In this document: one piece after another, positions 51,273-60,189 of the stretch
Layout of the letters: each line of letters opens with the position of its first letter
Position numbering within the stretch: the stretch's first letter is position 1
Assembly (NCBI GenBank): GCA_017307285.1
Contig: JAFKFI010000054.1
Coordinates: 124,001-188,000 of the forward strand
Direction: 5' to 3'
DNA length: 64,000 nucleotides
DNA from: Alphaproteobacteria bacterium
GTDB lineage: Bacteria > Pseudomonadota > Alphaproteobacteria > Acetobacterales > Acetobacteraceae
Notes under the pieces: generated by a model
Told to the model about the DNA's origin: nothing
The model's input: the letters and a program-made list of their open reading frames with translations, nothing else
The model's database searches: none
Position numbers and translations under genes: made by a program

Positions 51273-52550
51273 TCAGGCCGCCCGGTCGACCTCGATCGTG
51301 ACGTGAGACAGCGACCGGAAGTGGGCGAGCCTCTCGCGGTAGAACGCCGCCTCCCGGTCGCTGGCCGTCGCCACCGAGAGGATCGCCGCCATATGGCCGG
51401 GACCGACGCGCCAGACATGGAGATCCGTAAGCCGGTCGCCGTTTTCTTTGACGACCTGCCGGACGCCTTCCGTCACCCGCCGGTCGGGGTTCATGTCGAG
51501 CAGGATGGCGCCCGTGTCCCTGATCAGCGCGTACGACCAGCTGGCGATGACCAATGCGCCGACAATGCCCGCCAGCGGGTCCATCCAGAGCCAGCCGAAG
51601 GCGCGCGCCAACAGCAGCCCCGCGATCACCAGCACCGAGACGGCCGCGTCCGCCAGCACATGGACGATGGCAGCCCGCATATTGTTGTCCCGGTGCGCGG
51701 CGTCGCGGTCGGCGTGACGCCCATCCTCGCGGCTGTGTTCGTGCTCCTCGAAGATTACCGGATAGTCGCGACCGCCGATCCGGACGTGCGCGGTGAATTC
51801 GTGCGGCTCCGGGATCTCTTGAACGCTCTGCAGATAGCCGTCGCGGCTCTCCAGGACGAAGGTCTGGTGCGTGCCATTCCGCCGCACCGTCTCGATCGTC
51901 ACGGCCCCGGCCGCCGGAGTGGGCCTGCCTTCGGCGTGGACACGGAAGACCGGCGGGTGGTTCTCCTCGAACACGCGGAGAGCCAGCACACCTTCCGGCG
52001 TGACGACACGTTGCTCCTCATCATGCTCATGACCGTCGTGCTCATGGGCATGACCATGCCCGCGCCCGTGACCATGATGATGATGACCGCCGCTCGACAG
52101 CAGCCACGCCGAGGCCACGTTAACCGCCAGCCCAAGGCAGGCGATCGGGATGGCCTCGGCGAAATGAATGGGAACGGGCTCAATGACGCGGGTGATGGCC
52201 TCGTAGCCGATGAGGATGGCGATCATCGCCAGGATGACCGCCGAGGTGAATCCGGCGAGGTCGCCGAGCTTCCCGGTGCCGAAGGTAAACCTGGGATCGG
52301 CGGCATGCTTGCGCGCGAAGCTGTACGCGAGGGCGGCCAGCATGAGCGCCCCGGCATGCGTGCTCATGTGCAGCCCGTCGGCGACCAGGGCGATGGACCC
52401 GAACATGACGCCGCCGATGATTTCGAGCGCCATCATGGCGCCGCAGAGCCAGATGACCATCCAGGTCCGGCGCTCCGCGTGCTCGTGGCCTTCGCCCAGG
52501 AAGACGTGGCTGTGCCCGCCGGACACTGAGTGGGTCCGAACGTCGGTCAT
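51273..52550 (-). CDS. dmeF: Cation diffusion facilitator, DmeF-like Ni/Co exporter
   Basis: 425 residues. Six membrane helices with family motifs GSIALVADGLHMSTHAGALM (first metal site, HxxxD-type) and AAIVHVLADAAVSVLVIAGL (second). A very long His/Glu/Asp-rich loop lies between helices four and five (GHHHHGHGRGHGHAHEHDGH), plus a cytoplasmic C-terminal domain. Preceded by an RcnR-type regulator with three bases of separation, as in rhizobial dmeRF operons. Exports divalent metals, probably Co or Ni, from the cytoplasm. Confidence 0.87.
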   Translation of the reverse strand: MTDVRTHSVSGGHSHVFLGEGHEHAERRTWMVIWLCGAMMALEIIGGVMFGSIALVADGLHMSTHAGALMLAALAYSFARKHAADPRFTFGTGKLGDLAGFTSAVILAMIAILIGYEAITRVIEPVPIHFAEAIPIACLGLAVNVASAWLLSSGGHHHHGHGRGHGHAHEHDGHEHDEEQRVVTPEGVLALRVFEENHPPVFRVHAEGRPTPAAGAVTIETVRRNGTHQTFVLESRDGYLQSVQEIPEPHEFTAHVRIGGRDYPVIFEEHEHSREDGRHADRDAAHRDNNMRAAIVHVLADAAVSVLVIAGLLLARAFGWLWMDPLAGIVGALVIASWSYALIRDTGAILLDMNPDRRVTEGVRQVVKENGDRLTDLHVWRVGPGHMAAILSVATASDREAAFYRERLAHFRSLSHVTIEVDRAA

Positions 52551-52558
52551 GTTCGGCC

Positions 52559-52837
52559 TCACTTCAGGTAGGTGCGAACGACCGAGAGCAGTTGCTCCGC
52601 GGCCTCATCGTTCAGAGCGCCCGGGTGCTGCTCGGTGTCGACCAGATGGGTACGAACGTGGTCCTCGACGACCTCGGCCATCAGCCCGGCCATCGCCGCG
52701 CGCGTACTCGCCAGCAGATGCATCACCTTCTCGCATCCGGCCTCGTCTTCCAGGGCGCGCTCGACCGCCTCGACCTGGCCTCGGATGCGGCGCACCCGCG
52801 CCAGCAGCTTCTGCTTCTCGCGAACCGTGTGGGTCAT
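52559..52837 (-). CDS. dmeR: DmeR/RcnR-type metal-sensing repressor
   Basis: 92 residues, CsoR/RcnR (DUF156) fold. With the ATG at MTHTVREK the ligands fall at H3, C35, H60 and H64, the exact set of Ni/Co sensors of the RcnR group. That both fixes the start and predicts the metal. Upstream is a GC-rich palindrome fitting the repressor's operator. It would release the dmeRF promoter on binding Ni or Co. Confidence 0.88.
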   Translation of the reverse strand: MTHTVREKQKLLARVRRIRGQVEAVERALEDEAGCEKVMHLLASTRAAMAGLMAEVVEDHVRTHLVDTEQHPGALNDEAAEQLLSVVRTYLK

Positions 52838-52852
52838 CCTAGGTCGTCTAGT

Positions 52853-52869
52853 ATAGGGGGCGACCCTAT
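52853..52869. promoter_or_regulatory. Putative DmeR operator
   Basis: ATAGGG-GGCGA-CCCTAT is a perfect 6-bp inverted repeat with a G/C-rich centre, 15 bases before the dmeR ATG and just past the end of the barrel gene. RcnR-like repressors bind sites with a central G/C tract flanked by AT-containing arms. Confidence 0.6.
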
Positions 52870-52877
52870 GCAAGGGC

Positions 52878-53624
52878 TTACCGGATCGGAAAGCTGAACG
52901 TCAGTCCAGCCCGCACTTCGTCGAATGCGTGGCCGTTTTCACGACCAGAACGCAGGCCGACATCGACCGCGAGGTCGTCGTTCACCTGCCAGATCGCACC
53001 CAGCAGACCGGACGTTATCCTTAATCCTCCGAACTCGCGCTCATAGACAACTTCCGCTACTGGCCTGACGGCCCAATCGTGCGGTCCTTCGACGATGGCA
53101 CTCAGGAAGATGTCGCCATGGTGCTGGCGTGTGACGGCGGCAGCGGCATTGAGGTGGACGGTGATCCACGGCCACTGCTGCGATATGATCCCGGCGATGC
53201 TACCACCAGTTCCTGCCTCATCGTTGATCCCTGGCAGCAGCACGGTGAACTCGGAGGCGACGCTCGGGCCCGACTTGCCTTGCAGGCTGCCCTCGCGGAG
53301 CACGCCCTTGAGGGATGCAGCGTTTCCCACCAAACTGGATCTCTTCGTATCAGCAGAAAGGCCGTACGCCGCCTGCCCCTCGATCACCGCCTCCCACCCT
53401 TTCGCGAAGCCATAGTTCAGCCTCACAGCCGGCGCGATAAGGCTGCGGTCCGAACCTTCGCGCAGGTATCCGGCGGGCCCGAGTTCGATCTCCATCGCGC
53501 CCTGCTCCGTCACGGCGGCGTCGGTGCCATCGAACGGACGATACGCCAGGGCCGGCATGCTGGACGCCACGCAAATCAGCGCCATCGGGATAGTGGCCGC
53601 AGCCGGCGCGGCCACAAGCCTCAT
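52878..53624 (-). CDS. Predicted outer-membrane beta-barrel protein
   Basis: 248 residues with a signal peptide (cleavage near MPALAYR). Alternating hydrophobic strands with aromatic ends (AVRLNYGFAKGWEAVIEGQA; PVAEVVYEREFGGLRITSGL) and a terminal strand ending in AGLTFSFPIR fit a barrel of the 'MetA pathway of phenol degradation'-like superfamily. Its ATG overlaps the propeller gene's stop (ATGA), so the two are coupled. Role unknown, possibly export or anchoring. Confidence 0.72.
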   Translation of the reverse strand: MRLVAAPAAATIPMALICVASSMPALAYRPFDGTDAAVTEQGAMEIELGPAGYLREGSDRSLIAPAVRLNYGFAKGWEAVIEGQAAYGLSADTKRSSLVGNAASLKGVLREGSLQGKSGPSVASEFTVLLPGINDEAGTGGSIAGIISQQWPWITVHLNAAAAVTRQHHGDIFLSAIVEGPHDWAVRPVAEVVYEREFGGLRITSGLLGAIWQVNDDLAVDVGLRSGRENGHAFDEVRAGLTFSFPIR

Positions 53625-54631
53625 GGCACCGGCCGATAGACGCGGATTGCCGCACTCGATCCGAGCAACCCGGCGCGCTCGGCGACGAAAAGCCTATCGA
53701 GCTCCGGGACAAACAATGAAGTCCGCGCGCCGGACGCCGTGGCCACCCGCGCCAACGGACGGTAATTCACGCCGTCCCGCTGAAAGACCGAGATCTCACC
53801 GGAGCCGCAGCTGACATAGATGCGGTCCCGCTTGGCATCGAAGAACACATCATCCGCATCCGCGCAGACCGGGAGCTTCGCCGTGACGCTGCCGGTCCTC
53901 GCATCGAGCAGCGCCAATCTGGCCGGCGAGCGGAAAGCGGCAGCCAGGACGCCTCGTGCGGGATCAAGCGCCATCGGAAAATTAGCGCGGAGGCCGGAGA
54001 TCCTCCAGGTCGCGGTCTGCCGCCGCCGCTCGAGGTCAACGACAGCGATCTGACCCGCATCCGGCACATTGACGAATGTCTGTCTGGTATCCGGGTCGAT
54101 CGCGAAGCCCTCGGGGTGGGCGGGCAGCGAGATGCCGGCGACCTTGATCCGGCTCTTCGGATCGATCACCGCCAAGCCGACGCTGCCATAGCCGACGATG
54201 ACGGCGCCGGTGCGCGGATCGATCCGAACGTCGTCTGCATCGTCGCCAAGCGCGATCGAGCCGAGTGGCGCGAAGTCCTCGCCGCGGAACATCCGCACGG
54301 TGCCGTCGCCGGCGTTCGCGACCACGATCAGATTCGCCACGGCGGCATAGCCAACGCCCTGGGGCTCGCGAAGTCCGGTCAGGCGGTGGACGGCCTTGCC
54401 TTCGCGCAAGTCGATCACGTCGACAGAGTTGTTGCCAAGTTCGGCGACCAAGAGGCGCTTTCCGCCGAGATCGATCGCCATGTGATCGATCCGTCCGCTG
54501 ACATGTTCGAGCGGAATCGTCGCCTCGAGGACCAGCGGTGATTCGGAGTCCGCCGCGACAGTGCTGAGTGTCGGCGCTGTCGTGAGCGCCAGAGTGAAGG
54601 CTGCGACCATCCACGAGAGGGGTCTTCTCAT
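53621..54631 (-). CDS. Exported YVTN-type beta-propeller protein
   Basis: 336 residues with a signal peptide (WMVAAFTLALTTAPTLSTVA). Repeats of the YVTN/YncE kind occur throughout: GGKRLLVAELGNNSVDVIDL, GEDFAPLGSIALGDDADDVR, DPDTRQTFVNVPDAGQIAVV, KRDRIYVSCGSGEISVFQRD. Such propellers sit in the periplasm or outside the cell and bind proteins or metals. Operonic with the barrel protein. Distinct from the ATP-grasp gene upstream, from which it is separated by about 160 bases. Confidence 0.8.
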   Translation of the reverse strand: MRRPLSWMVAAFTLALTTAPTLSTVAADSESPLVLEATIPLEHVSGRIDHMAIDLGGKRLLVAELGNNSVDVIDLREGKAVHRLTGLREPQGVGYAAVANLIVVANAGDGTVRMFRGEDFAPLGSIALGDDADDVRIDPRTGAVIVGYGSVGLAVIDPKSRIKVAGISLPAHPEGFAIDPDTRQTFVNVPDAGQIAVVDLERRRQTATWRISGLRANFPMALDPARGVLAAAFRSPARLALLDARTGSVTAKLPVCADADDVFFDAKRDRIYVSCGSGEISVFQRDGVNYRPLARVATASGARTSLFVPELDRLFVAERAGLLGSSAAIRVYRPVP

Positions 54632-54794
54632 TTCTGGTTCCCCGCCCAGCAGCGTCGGCGTGCAAGAGCGGCCAATCCAGCCTTTCCACCACAATCGCGA
54701 AGCTTCGGCATCTCGAATCTTGCCGAGACCGGCGCGCCCATTGTCGCGCCTTGCCGGCTCGTGGATGCTTGACGCTGCAACTTGGGTCCAGCTA

Positions 54795-55889
54795 TCACTG
54801 CTGGACACTGCAGCGTACGGTCCCCCGCGCAGTCGTCTTCCGCAACCGCAACCGGGCCATTGCAAGCCGAGCGATAACCTCGGACGCTTGATCGGGGAAC
54901 GGTGCTACGGAACTTACATTGATCTCGCAAAGGACGTACGTGTCTTCGCCGGTTGCGGTGCGTGGCCCGTAAAGAAAGTCGGCGTCCCAGATGATCGGCA
55001 GCGACTCCACGTCGATGCTCAGCAGCTGCATCATCTGAGGCGTCCACTCTTCCTCCATCTTTCTCCGTAGGGCCTGAAACGCCAGCGTCGATCGCGGATG
55101 CATGATGCGGGGGCCTGGCTGTGCCGCTTCCGATTCCGGGCCTTCCGGCGGCGGCGGAATCAGCGCCTTGATGAACTGGTGCCCGAAGCCGACGACTTTG
55201 TCCTTACCCATGTAGCAGCGGATCATCCCGTCCGGCAGCCGCGTCTGGAATGGTTGATCGATGATGCACCCTTCGGCCTCGAAATACGCCGTACATCGTT
55301 TCATGAAATCCGGAAGCGTCATGTCTTCGGGCACACTGCCGCGGCGCGCCTGCAGCACGCGAACCATCGTCGTGTCGCGCGATGCGGAAACCGGCTCAAC
55401 CTTCCACACGCCCTGTCCGCCGTTGCCGCGATTTTGCTTGAGCACGCGAGACCCTGCCGATTGAAGCCGCTCCGGAAACTCTGCAGCGAACGTATTGGCT
55501 GTACGATAGAGGTGGGTGTCCGTGCCCCATCCGAGATGCTTTGTGCGATGCAGGACTTGCTTCACTCCCATCTTGAGGATGACATCGGGATGGGCACTGA
55601 CCCACACGCCTCTGGAGGCGACGTCGCGCAGCATGGCATCGAGGGCGCCCCGGTCCCGTCCGTCGGAAATCGGATTGACCCAGACGAGCACACCGTCGAG
55701 ACGCAGAAGCTGCTCGCGCACCTCGTGGACCATGTCGTCGGCGTAAACAGCCGGTTCCGCATGAATGCCGAGTCGGGCCAATTCCTCGAACACGCTGCTG
55801 AAGCGGTTGTTGCACGGCGTCGCTTCGCCGCGTGCCTGACGGTTTCCATGCCAGAGCAACGCCAGCTTACCCACGTCGTCTGCGATCAC
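54795..55889 (-). CDS. Cj0069-family ATP-grasp-like protein
   Basis: 364 residues from a GTG start with GGAGG six bases upstream. ADDMVHEVREQLLRLDGVLV, AHPDVILKMGVKQVLHRTKH, SRVLKQNRGNGGQGVWKVEP (the ATP-grasp glycine loop) and EDTYVLCEINVSSVAPFPDQ show an ATP-grasp ligase fold of the uncharacterised Cj0069 family. It likely joins an acid to an amine, forming an amide; substrate unknown. An IS5-type element sits just 14 bases upstream of the ribosome region and may have cut off its promoter. Confidence 0.8.
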   Translation of the reverse strand: MIADDVGKLALLWHGNRQARGEATPCNNRFSSVFEELARLGIHAEPAVYADDMVHEVREQLLRLDGVLVWVNPISDGRDRGALDAMLRDVASRGVWVSAHPDVILKMGVKQVLHRTKHLGWGTDTHLYRTANTFAAEFPERLQSAGSRVLKQNRGNGGQGVWKVEPVSASRDTTMVRVLQARRGSVPEDMTLPDFMKRCTAYFEAEGCIIDQPFQTRLPDGMIRCYMGKDKVVGFGHQFIKALIPPPPEGPESEAAQPGPRIMHPRSTLAFQALRRKMEEEWTPQMMQLLSIDVESLPIIWDADFLYGPRTATGEDTYVLCEINVSSVAPFPDQASEVIARLAMARLRLRKTTARGTVRCSVQQ

Positions 55890-55907
55890 GACCTATCCTC
55901 CGACTAG

Positions 55908-56762
55908 GCCGCGTGGACAAAGCGCACGAGGGGGATTCCCCCGACGCGGCGCGGTGTGATTCGAAGCTGATCTTCATGCGGGAGATCAGCGGTGATCCGA
56001 GGGCGTTTGACCGACGACGAGTGGGCGTCCTTCGAGCCGTTCGTCGCCGAGAGTGGACCGCTGCGCGGCCGGCCACCACGAGACCATCGGCGCACGCTGG
56101 ATGCCATCTTCTGGATCACCCGCACCGGCGCGCCCTGGCGTGACCTGCCCGAGGAGCTAGGCAACTGGAACTCGGTGCATCGCCAGTTCCGCCGCTGGAC
56201 AGCGAGCGGGCTGTGGGACCTGATGCTGGCCGCCTTCGCCGAGGGTGGGGGTGGCGATGCCTTGCAGATGATCGACAGCACCATCATCCGGGCACACCAC
56301 TGTGCAGCGGGCGCAAAAGGGGGACTCAGAACCAGGCTCTTGGCCGTTCGCGCGGCGGCTTCTCGACCAAGGTCCACCTTCGGGCCAACGCTGAGGGTCT
56401 TCCGATCGGTCTCCTTCTGACGCCCGGAGAGGCCCACGACAGCACCGCCTATCTCGATCTGATGGCCGAGCATGACATCGACCCCGACGTGCTGCTCGCC
56501 GATCGCGGCTACGACAGCGACGCGATCCGCGACGACGTCCGCGCGCGGGGTGGAACCCCCGAAATCCCAACCAAAAAGAACCGCCGCGTGCAGCACTCGG
56601 TCAACCGCGCGCTCTACGCCCTGCGAAACCGCATTGAGCGCTTCATCAATCGCCTCAAGAATAGCCGCCGCGTCGCCACCCGCTACGATCATACCGCCAG
56701 TAGCTTTCTTGGCTTCGCCATGCTGGCTGCCATTCGGCACTGGATTAGCTTTGTCACGCGGC
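55908..56762 (+). mobile_element. IS5-family (IS427-group) insertion sequence
   Basis: About 855 bp. Terminal inverted repeats GCCGCGTGGACAAAGC (left) and GCTTTGTCACGCGGC (right) match apart from one extra G on the left. CTAG flanks both ends (55904-55907 and 56763-56766), the typical target duplication. The transposase is split over two frames with an AAAAGGGGG slippage point near 56320. Confidence 0.82.
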
Positions 56763-56788
56763 CTAGCATTACAGTTGCATTCTTCTGA
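55992..56788 (+). CDS. IS5-family transposase made by programmed frameshift
   Basis: First frame from a GTG (GGAGAT before it): IRGRLTDDEWASFEPFVAES, GRPPRDHRRTLDAIFWITRT and GAPWRDLPEELGNWNSVHRQ, reaching IDSTIIRAHHCAAGAKGG. At AAAAGGGGG the ribosome must shift to read SRGGFSTKVHLRANAEGLPI, LLADRGYDSDAIRDDVRARG and RNRIERFINRLKNSRRVATR. D in MIDST, D in LLADRGYD and E in RIERF are the DDE triad candidates. The frame runs 22 bases past the right end into the neighbouring element, so its natural stop is lost or provided by the junction. Confidence 0.82.
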
Positions 56789-58190
56789 TCAAATAAACTT
56801 TCCGGGCTGAGGCTTGATGAGCCCGTCGCCAAAGTGACCAGGCGATGATGTTGGCAGGCTGGATGCGTCGTCGCGCGAGCCTGACGGCAATGCGCCGGAT
56901 TTCCTGTACCGACCAGCGGATCAGTGGCGGCGAGAGGTGTTCGTCGTCCTGCGCATTCTTTTTGGGGGCGTCGCGGTGTTCGCCCGATGCCGGATGGCTG
57001 CCATCATGGCGAAGGCGAGCATGACGAGCGAGACGTGGCGATGCCAGCCGTGCCAGGAGCGGGTCTCGTTGTGATCGAGGCCCAACTCGTTTTTCGCGGT
57101 CTCGAAGCTGTCTTCGATCGCCCAACGATGTCCTTCGATCTTGACCAGCATCTCGATGCCGGTTCCGGCCGGGCACCAGGTCGAGAAGAAGGCCAGATCT
57201 CCGTCGGAGATGTTGCGGCGGATCAGCAGGCCTCGCGTCCACGGGCCGCTGCGCGCGTCGTCATATTCCGCGACATCGAGATCGGCCAGCTCGCAATACA
57301 CCCAGTCGTGCAGTCGCGCGCCTTTGGTGCCGTCGCCCGCGGACAAGCGTTGCCATCGCGACGGGTCGATGGCGCCCGCGATCTCCTCCGCCGTGCCGGC
57401 GATCGGCGGTTTGCGCTGCCAGGAGCGGAAGTGGTGGCTGGAATTGACGCCGAGCACATAGCCCTTGCCGGCGCGCCGCAAGGCTATCTCGACATGGCCG
57501 ATCCCATAGACGCTGTCGGCGGCAACCCAGGCGAACGGCACGCCTGCCGCAATCGCGCGCTCGATCATCCCGACAGCGAGTGCGGGCTTGGTCGCGAAGG
57601 TCGTGTGATCGGGCACATGCGCCGCCGCCATGCGGACCGGATCGTCCGTCCAGCTCTTCGGCAGATACAGCGCCCGGTCGATGAAGGCATGGCCGTGGCG
57701 CGACACATAGGCGGCGAACACGCCGATCTGGCAGTTCGTGATCTTGCCCGCCGAGCCGGTGTACTGTCGGCCGACGCCGCAAGACACCCGGCCTTGCTTG
57801 AGGAACCCGGTCTCATCGATCACCAGAACCGCGTCATCGGCCACCAAATGCTCGACAACATAGTCCCGCACGACATCGCGCAAAGCATCCGCGTCCCATC
57901 GGCCGCGGCCCAGGATGGCCTGCTGGCGCCACGGGCCGGGGTCGCCCGCCGCCTCCGCGCGCATCCAGCCGGTCTTGCGTCGCTCGTCGCCCAACAGTCC
58001 GTCCAGGAACAGGCCGGCCGACGCCGCGACCCGTTCCTGCGTGAACAGCGGCCTGATCCGCGCCTTCACATCCCGTAGCGACGACGCCCACAGTTCAAGC
58101 GTCGTCTCAATCGAGGCACCCGACATCCATGATCTCCCGAATCATGGTTGCCCATGGATTCAGAGAGCACGGAGATTCGCAACTGTAATG
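56767..58190 (-). mobile_element. IS701-family insertion sequence
   Basis: 1424 bp, bounded by perfect 12-bp inverted repeats CATTACAGTTGC (56767-56778) and GCAACTGTAATG (58179-58190). CTAG lies on both sides (56763-56766 shared with the IS5 element, and 58191-58194). CTAG-type (YTAR) targets are known for IS701. A single transposase gene fills it. Confidence 0.85.
56921..58126 (-). CDS. IS701-family DDE transposase
   Basis: 401 residues. DAVLVIDETGFLKQGRVSCG, VGRQYTGSAGKITNCQIGVF, WVAADSVYGIGHVEIALRRA and HRWAIEDSFETAKNELGLDH are family blocks that include the DDE acidic residues. No frameshift, so probably active. Lies about 140 bases inside the left end and 50 inside the right end of its element. 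Confidence 0.9.
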   Translation of the reverse strand: MSGASIETTLELWASSLRDVKARIRPLFTQERVAASAGLFLDGLLGDERRKTGWMRAEAAGDPGPWRQQAILGRGRWDADALRDVVRDYVVEHLVADDAVLVIDETGFLKQGRVSCGVGRQYTGSAGKITNCQIGVFAAYVSRHGHAFIDRALYLPKSWTDDPVRMAAAHVPDHTTFATKPALAVGMIERAIAAGVPFAWVAADSVYGIGHVEIALRRAGKGYVLGVNSSHHFRSWQRKPPIAGTAEEIAGAIDPSRWQRLSAGDGTKGARLHDWVYCELADLDVAEYDDARSGPWTRGLLIRRNISDGDLAFFSTWCPAGTGIEMLVKIEGHRWAIEDSFETAKNELGLDHNETRSWHGWHRHVSLVMLAFAMMAAIRHRANTATPPKRMRRTTNTSRRH

Positions 58191-58231
58191 CTAGCTATGG
58201 CGTTGGTTGGCACCACCCGGCTTGCTCTTCT

Positions 58232-58525
58232 CTATCGGCGTTTCACCTTTCCACTGGAGTCGACGCTGACCGAGACTTCCTGGCCATCCTTCATTGCCTT
58301 GCCGCTGACGCCGTCGGAGGTGGACTTGATGTCCCTGATCTGGGTGTAGCCTTCCCTCTCCAGGGCGCTTTGGGCATCCCTTTCACTCGGTGTCATGGTC
58401 GACGACGTTCCAGAGCCGGTGGTGGTTCTGGATGACGGAGCGGCAGACGGGCTGGTGGTCGCCTGCGCGAACGCAAATGACGGCATAGCGAGCGACAACG
58501 CGACGAGAGCTACGGCTGGTCTCAT
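58232..58525 (-). CDS. Small exported PepSY-like protein
   Basis: 97 residues from the ATG after AGGAGGAAC. Signal peptide MRPAVALVALSLAMPSFAFA, then a Ser/Thr-rich linker and a single PepSY-like module (ALEREGYTQIRDIKSTSDGV, VSVSVDSSGKVKRR). PepSY domains are small periplasmic inhibitory or sensor folds. Neighbour to a second periplasmic protein with a related C-terminal pattern. Confidence 0.68.
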   Translation of the reverse strand: MRPAVALVALSLAMPSFAFAQATTSPSAAPSSRTTTGSGTSSTMTPSERDAQSALEREGYTQIRDIKSTSDGVSGKAMKDGQEVSVSVDSSGKVKRR

Positions 58526-58656
58526 GATGTTCCTCCTGGGTTCGTGTCGGACAGGCATTTGAGGCTCCTCTTCCAGCAGTCCTTCTCCAACCGCTTGCCG
58601 GCATCCGCACTTCGACATGCGTGACGCCGCAACTTTGGTTCAGCGGCGTCCCTTTG

Positions 58657-59187
58657 TCAGTTGAGGCTTTCTGTGGTCGTTGAGAAGTCGTTGCTGCGGA
58701 CCAACACGATGGTCGCGACAGGCCGGCCGGCTTCGAGTTCTGGCATGATGCTGACCAGCTGGGCTCCCGCGTTCCCCTTGGCTGCCTTTTGCGCCGCCGC
58801 GAGCACGGAGATGGTGGCCTTTTCCATCGCCTGTTTCTGCGCCATCGCGTGTTTCAAGTCTTCCGCATCTGTGATCTTTTCGGCCGACTTGATTGCGCCG
58901 CTGGCCGGATCGACGACCACCTCGGTGAAGTCCGTCCCCCTCATCGTGTAAGCAGAGAATTGCAGGTGCTCACCTTCCATCTCGAACTTGGCCGAGATCG
59001 GCGTGCCTTCCCGCCCGCTGGCGTTAATGCCGTCCTCCAGAGTGATCTTCGAATCCTTTAGGGCGGTAGCGAGTGCAACCTGCTCGGCCTTGGCCTGATC
59101 GGGACCGATCGCTTGGGCCCGCGGCGTCATCAAACTCGTGAACCCGAGGATGCCGATCACGAAACAGGTGAAGACTTGCGGCGTCAC
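58657..59187 (-). CDS. Exported PepSY-type protein
   Basis: 176 residues from a GTG with GGAGG nine bases before it. A signal peptide (cleavage near AQA) is followed by ALKDSKITLEDGINASGREG, FEMEGEHLQFSAYTMRGTDF, TEVVVDPASGAIKSAEKITD, a PepSY-like pattern, and a second half with VSIMPELEAGRPVATIVLVR. Function unknown. Next to the DUF1259 gene, so perhaps part of the same stress unit. Confidence 0.68.
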   Translation of the reverse strand: MTPQVFTCFVIGILGFTSLMTPRAQAIGPDQAKAEQVALATALKDSKITLEDGINASGREGTPISAKFEMEGEHLQFSAYTMRGTDFTEVVVDPASGAIKSAEKITDAEDLKHAMAQKQAMEKATISVLAAAQKAAKGNAGAQLVSIMPELEAGRPVATIVLVRSNDFSTTTESLN

Positions 59188-59226
59188 GACGATGTCCTCC
59201 CTAGAGACAGCCCTTACCGGGTCGTT

Positions 59227-60132
59227 TCAACTTTTCGCCACGTTGACCTTATCCAGGGCCGCGCGAATGCCATGCGCCAGCTTTTGGGCATCATCATTCG
59301 CCCAGAAGTGGACGAAGAATGTGCGGGGCGTGTCGTCGAGCATGTGGTTGTGCGCGGCCGTCACCTCGATGCCGTTGTCCCGTAGCGCCTTGAGGACCGG
59401 GTTGACCTCCGTCCCCAGCAACACGAAATCACCGGTGATCGCGGCCTTGCCACCGCCGGTTGGCTGGAAGTTCACGGCAATAGCCGTCCCCATTGCCGGA
59501 GGCACAACCATGCCGCCGTCGCTGGTCGTGTCACCGCGCGGGATGGCGAACTGGTAGACGCCGCCATTAGCGGTTCCCTTATGGCCGATCGTCGTCTCGA
59601 GGGCGGCCGTGTCAAAGTCGAACGAACCGGAGGTGGACGGAGCCGGTTGCGATGCCGAAACCCCTGGTGCGCCAAGAGGCGTTTTGCTGGCGCCAAGCGC
59701 GTCGTGGAGTGCCGTCGCGAGCTTGACCGGGTCACCCTGCCCTGCAACGTGCATATAGAAGGTTGGAGGTTGGGCCCGCAGAAGATGATTGTGGACCGCC
59801 GTCACCATGATGCCGTGGGCGAAAAGCTTGCTCATGACTGGATTGATCTCGTCCTCGGCCATCACGAGATCGCCCATCACCATGGCCTCGCTGCCCGTCG
59901 ATTTGAAAGCCAGCCACCCACCGAGTGCCAGGGAGGGTTTGATTGCGACGCCGTCGATGGTGACGTGCAAATCCGTCCGCGGCAGGCCGAACTTATGAAC
60001 ACCTCCGGGCTGGTCGGTGCCCTTCTTGCCGAGCGCCTGATCGACCTTGCTCCAATCCATATCGGCGGCCACTGCGGGCAGCATGATGGCCAGCAGCCCG
60101 CTCACGACGGCGAGGGTCAAGACTTTGCGCAT
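59227..60132 (-). CDS. Exported protein with two DUF1259 (LppY/LpqO) domains
   Basis: 301 residues from the ATG at MRKVLTLAVV with GGAG upstream. A signal peptide is followed by two similar domains: KVDQALGKKGTDQPGGVHKF, MVMGDLVMAEDEINPVMSKL, GIMVTAVHNHLL and then TTIGHKGTANGGVYQFAIPR, AITGDFVLLGTEVNPVLKAL, GIEVTAAHNHML. The HNH(L/M)L repeats mark DUF1259, known next to chromate and other metal resistance genes. Possibly a periplasmic metal-stress protein. The reading frame is also open upstream into a chrB-like remnant. Confidence 0.8.
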   Translation of the reverse strand: MRKVLTLAVVSGLLAIMLPAVAADMDWSKVDQALGKKGTDQPGGVHKFGLPRTDLHVTIDGVAIKPSLALGGWLAFKSTGSEAMVMGDLVMAEDEINPVMSKLFAHGIMVTAVHNHLLRAQPPTFYMHVAGQGDPVKLATALHDALGASKTPLGAPGVSASQPAPSTSGSFDFDTAALETTIGHKGTANGGVYQFAIPRGDTTSDGGMVVPPAMGTAIAVNFQPTGGGKAAITGDFVLLGTEVNPVLKALRDNGIEVTAAHNHMLDDTPRTFFVHFWANDDAQKLAHGIRAALDKVNVAKS

Positions 60133-60189
60133 GACGGATCTCCGATCGGCCAGAGGGCGAGCCCGGTGCATGTGCTGGGCCGTGTTTTT

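Noticed and set aside
54795..55907. Possible truncation of the Cj0069-type gene by the IS5 element
   Set aside because: A GTG with GGAGG at good spacing lies intact between the gene and the element, so the coding part is complete; only the promoter may be lost.
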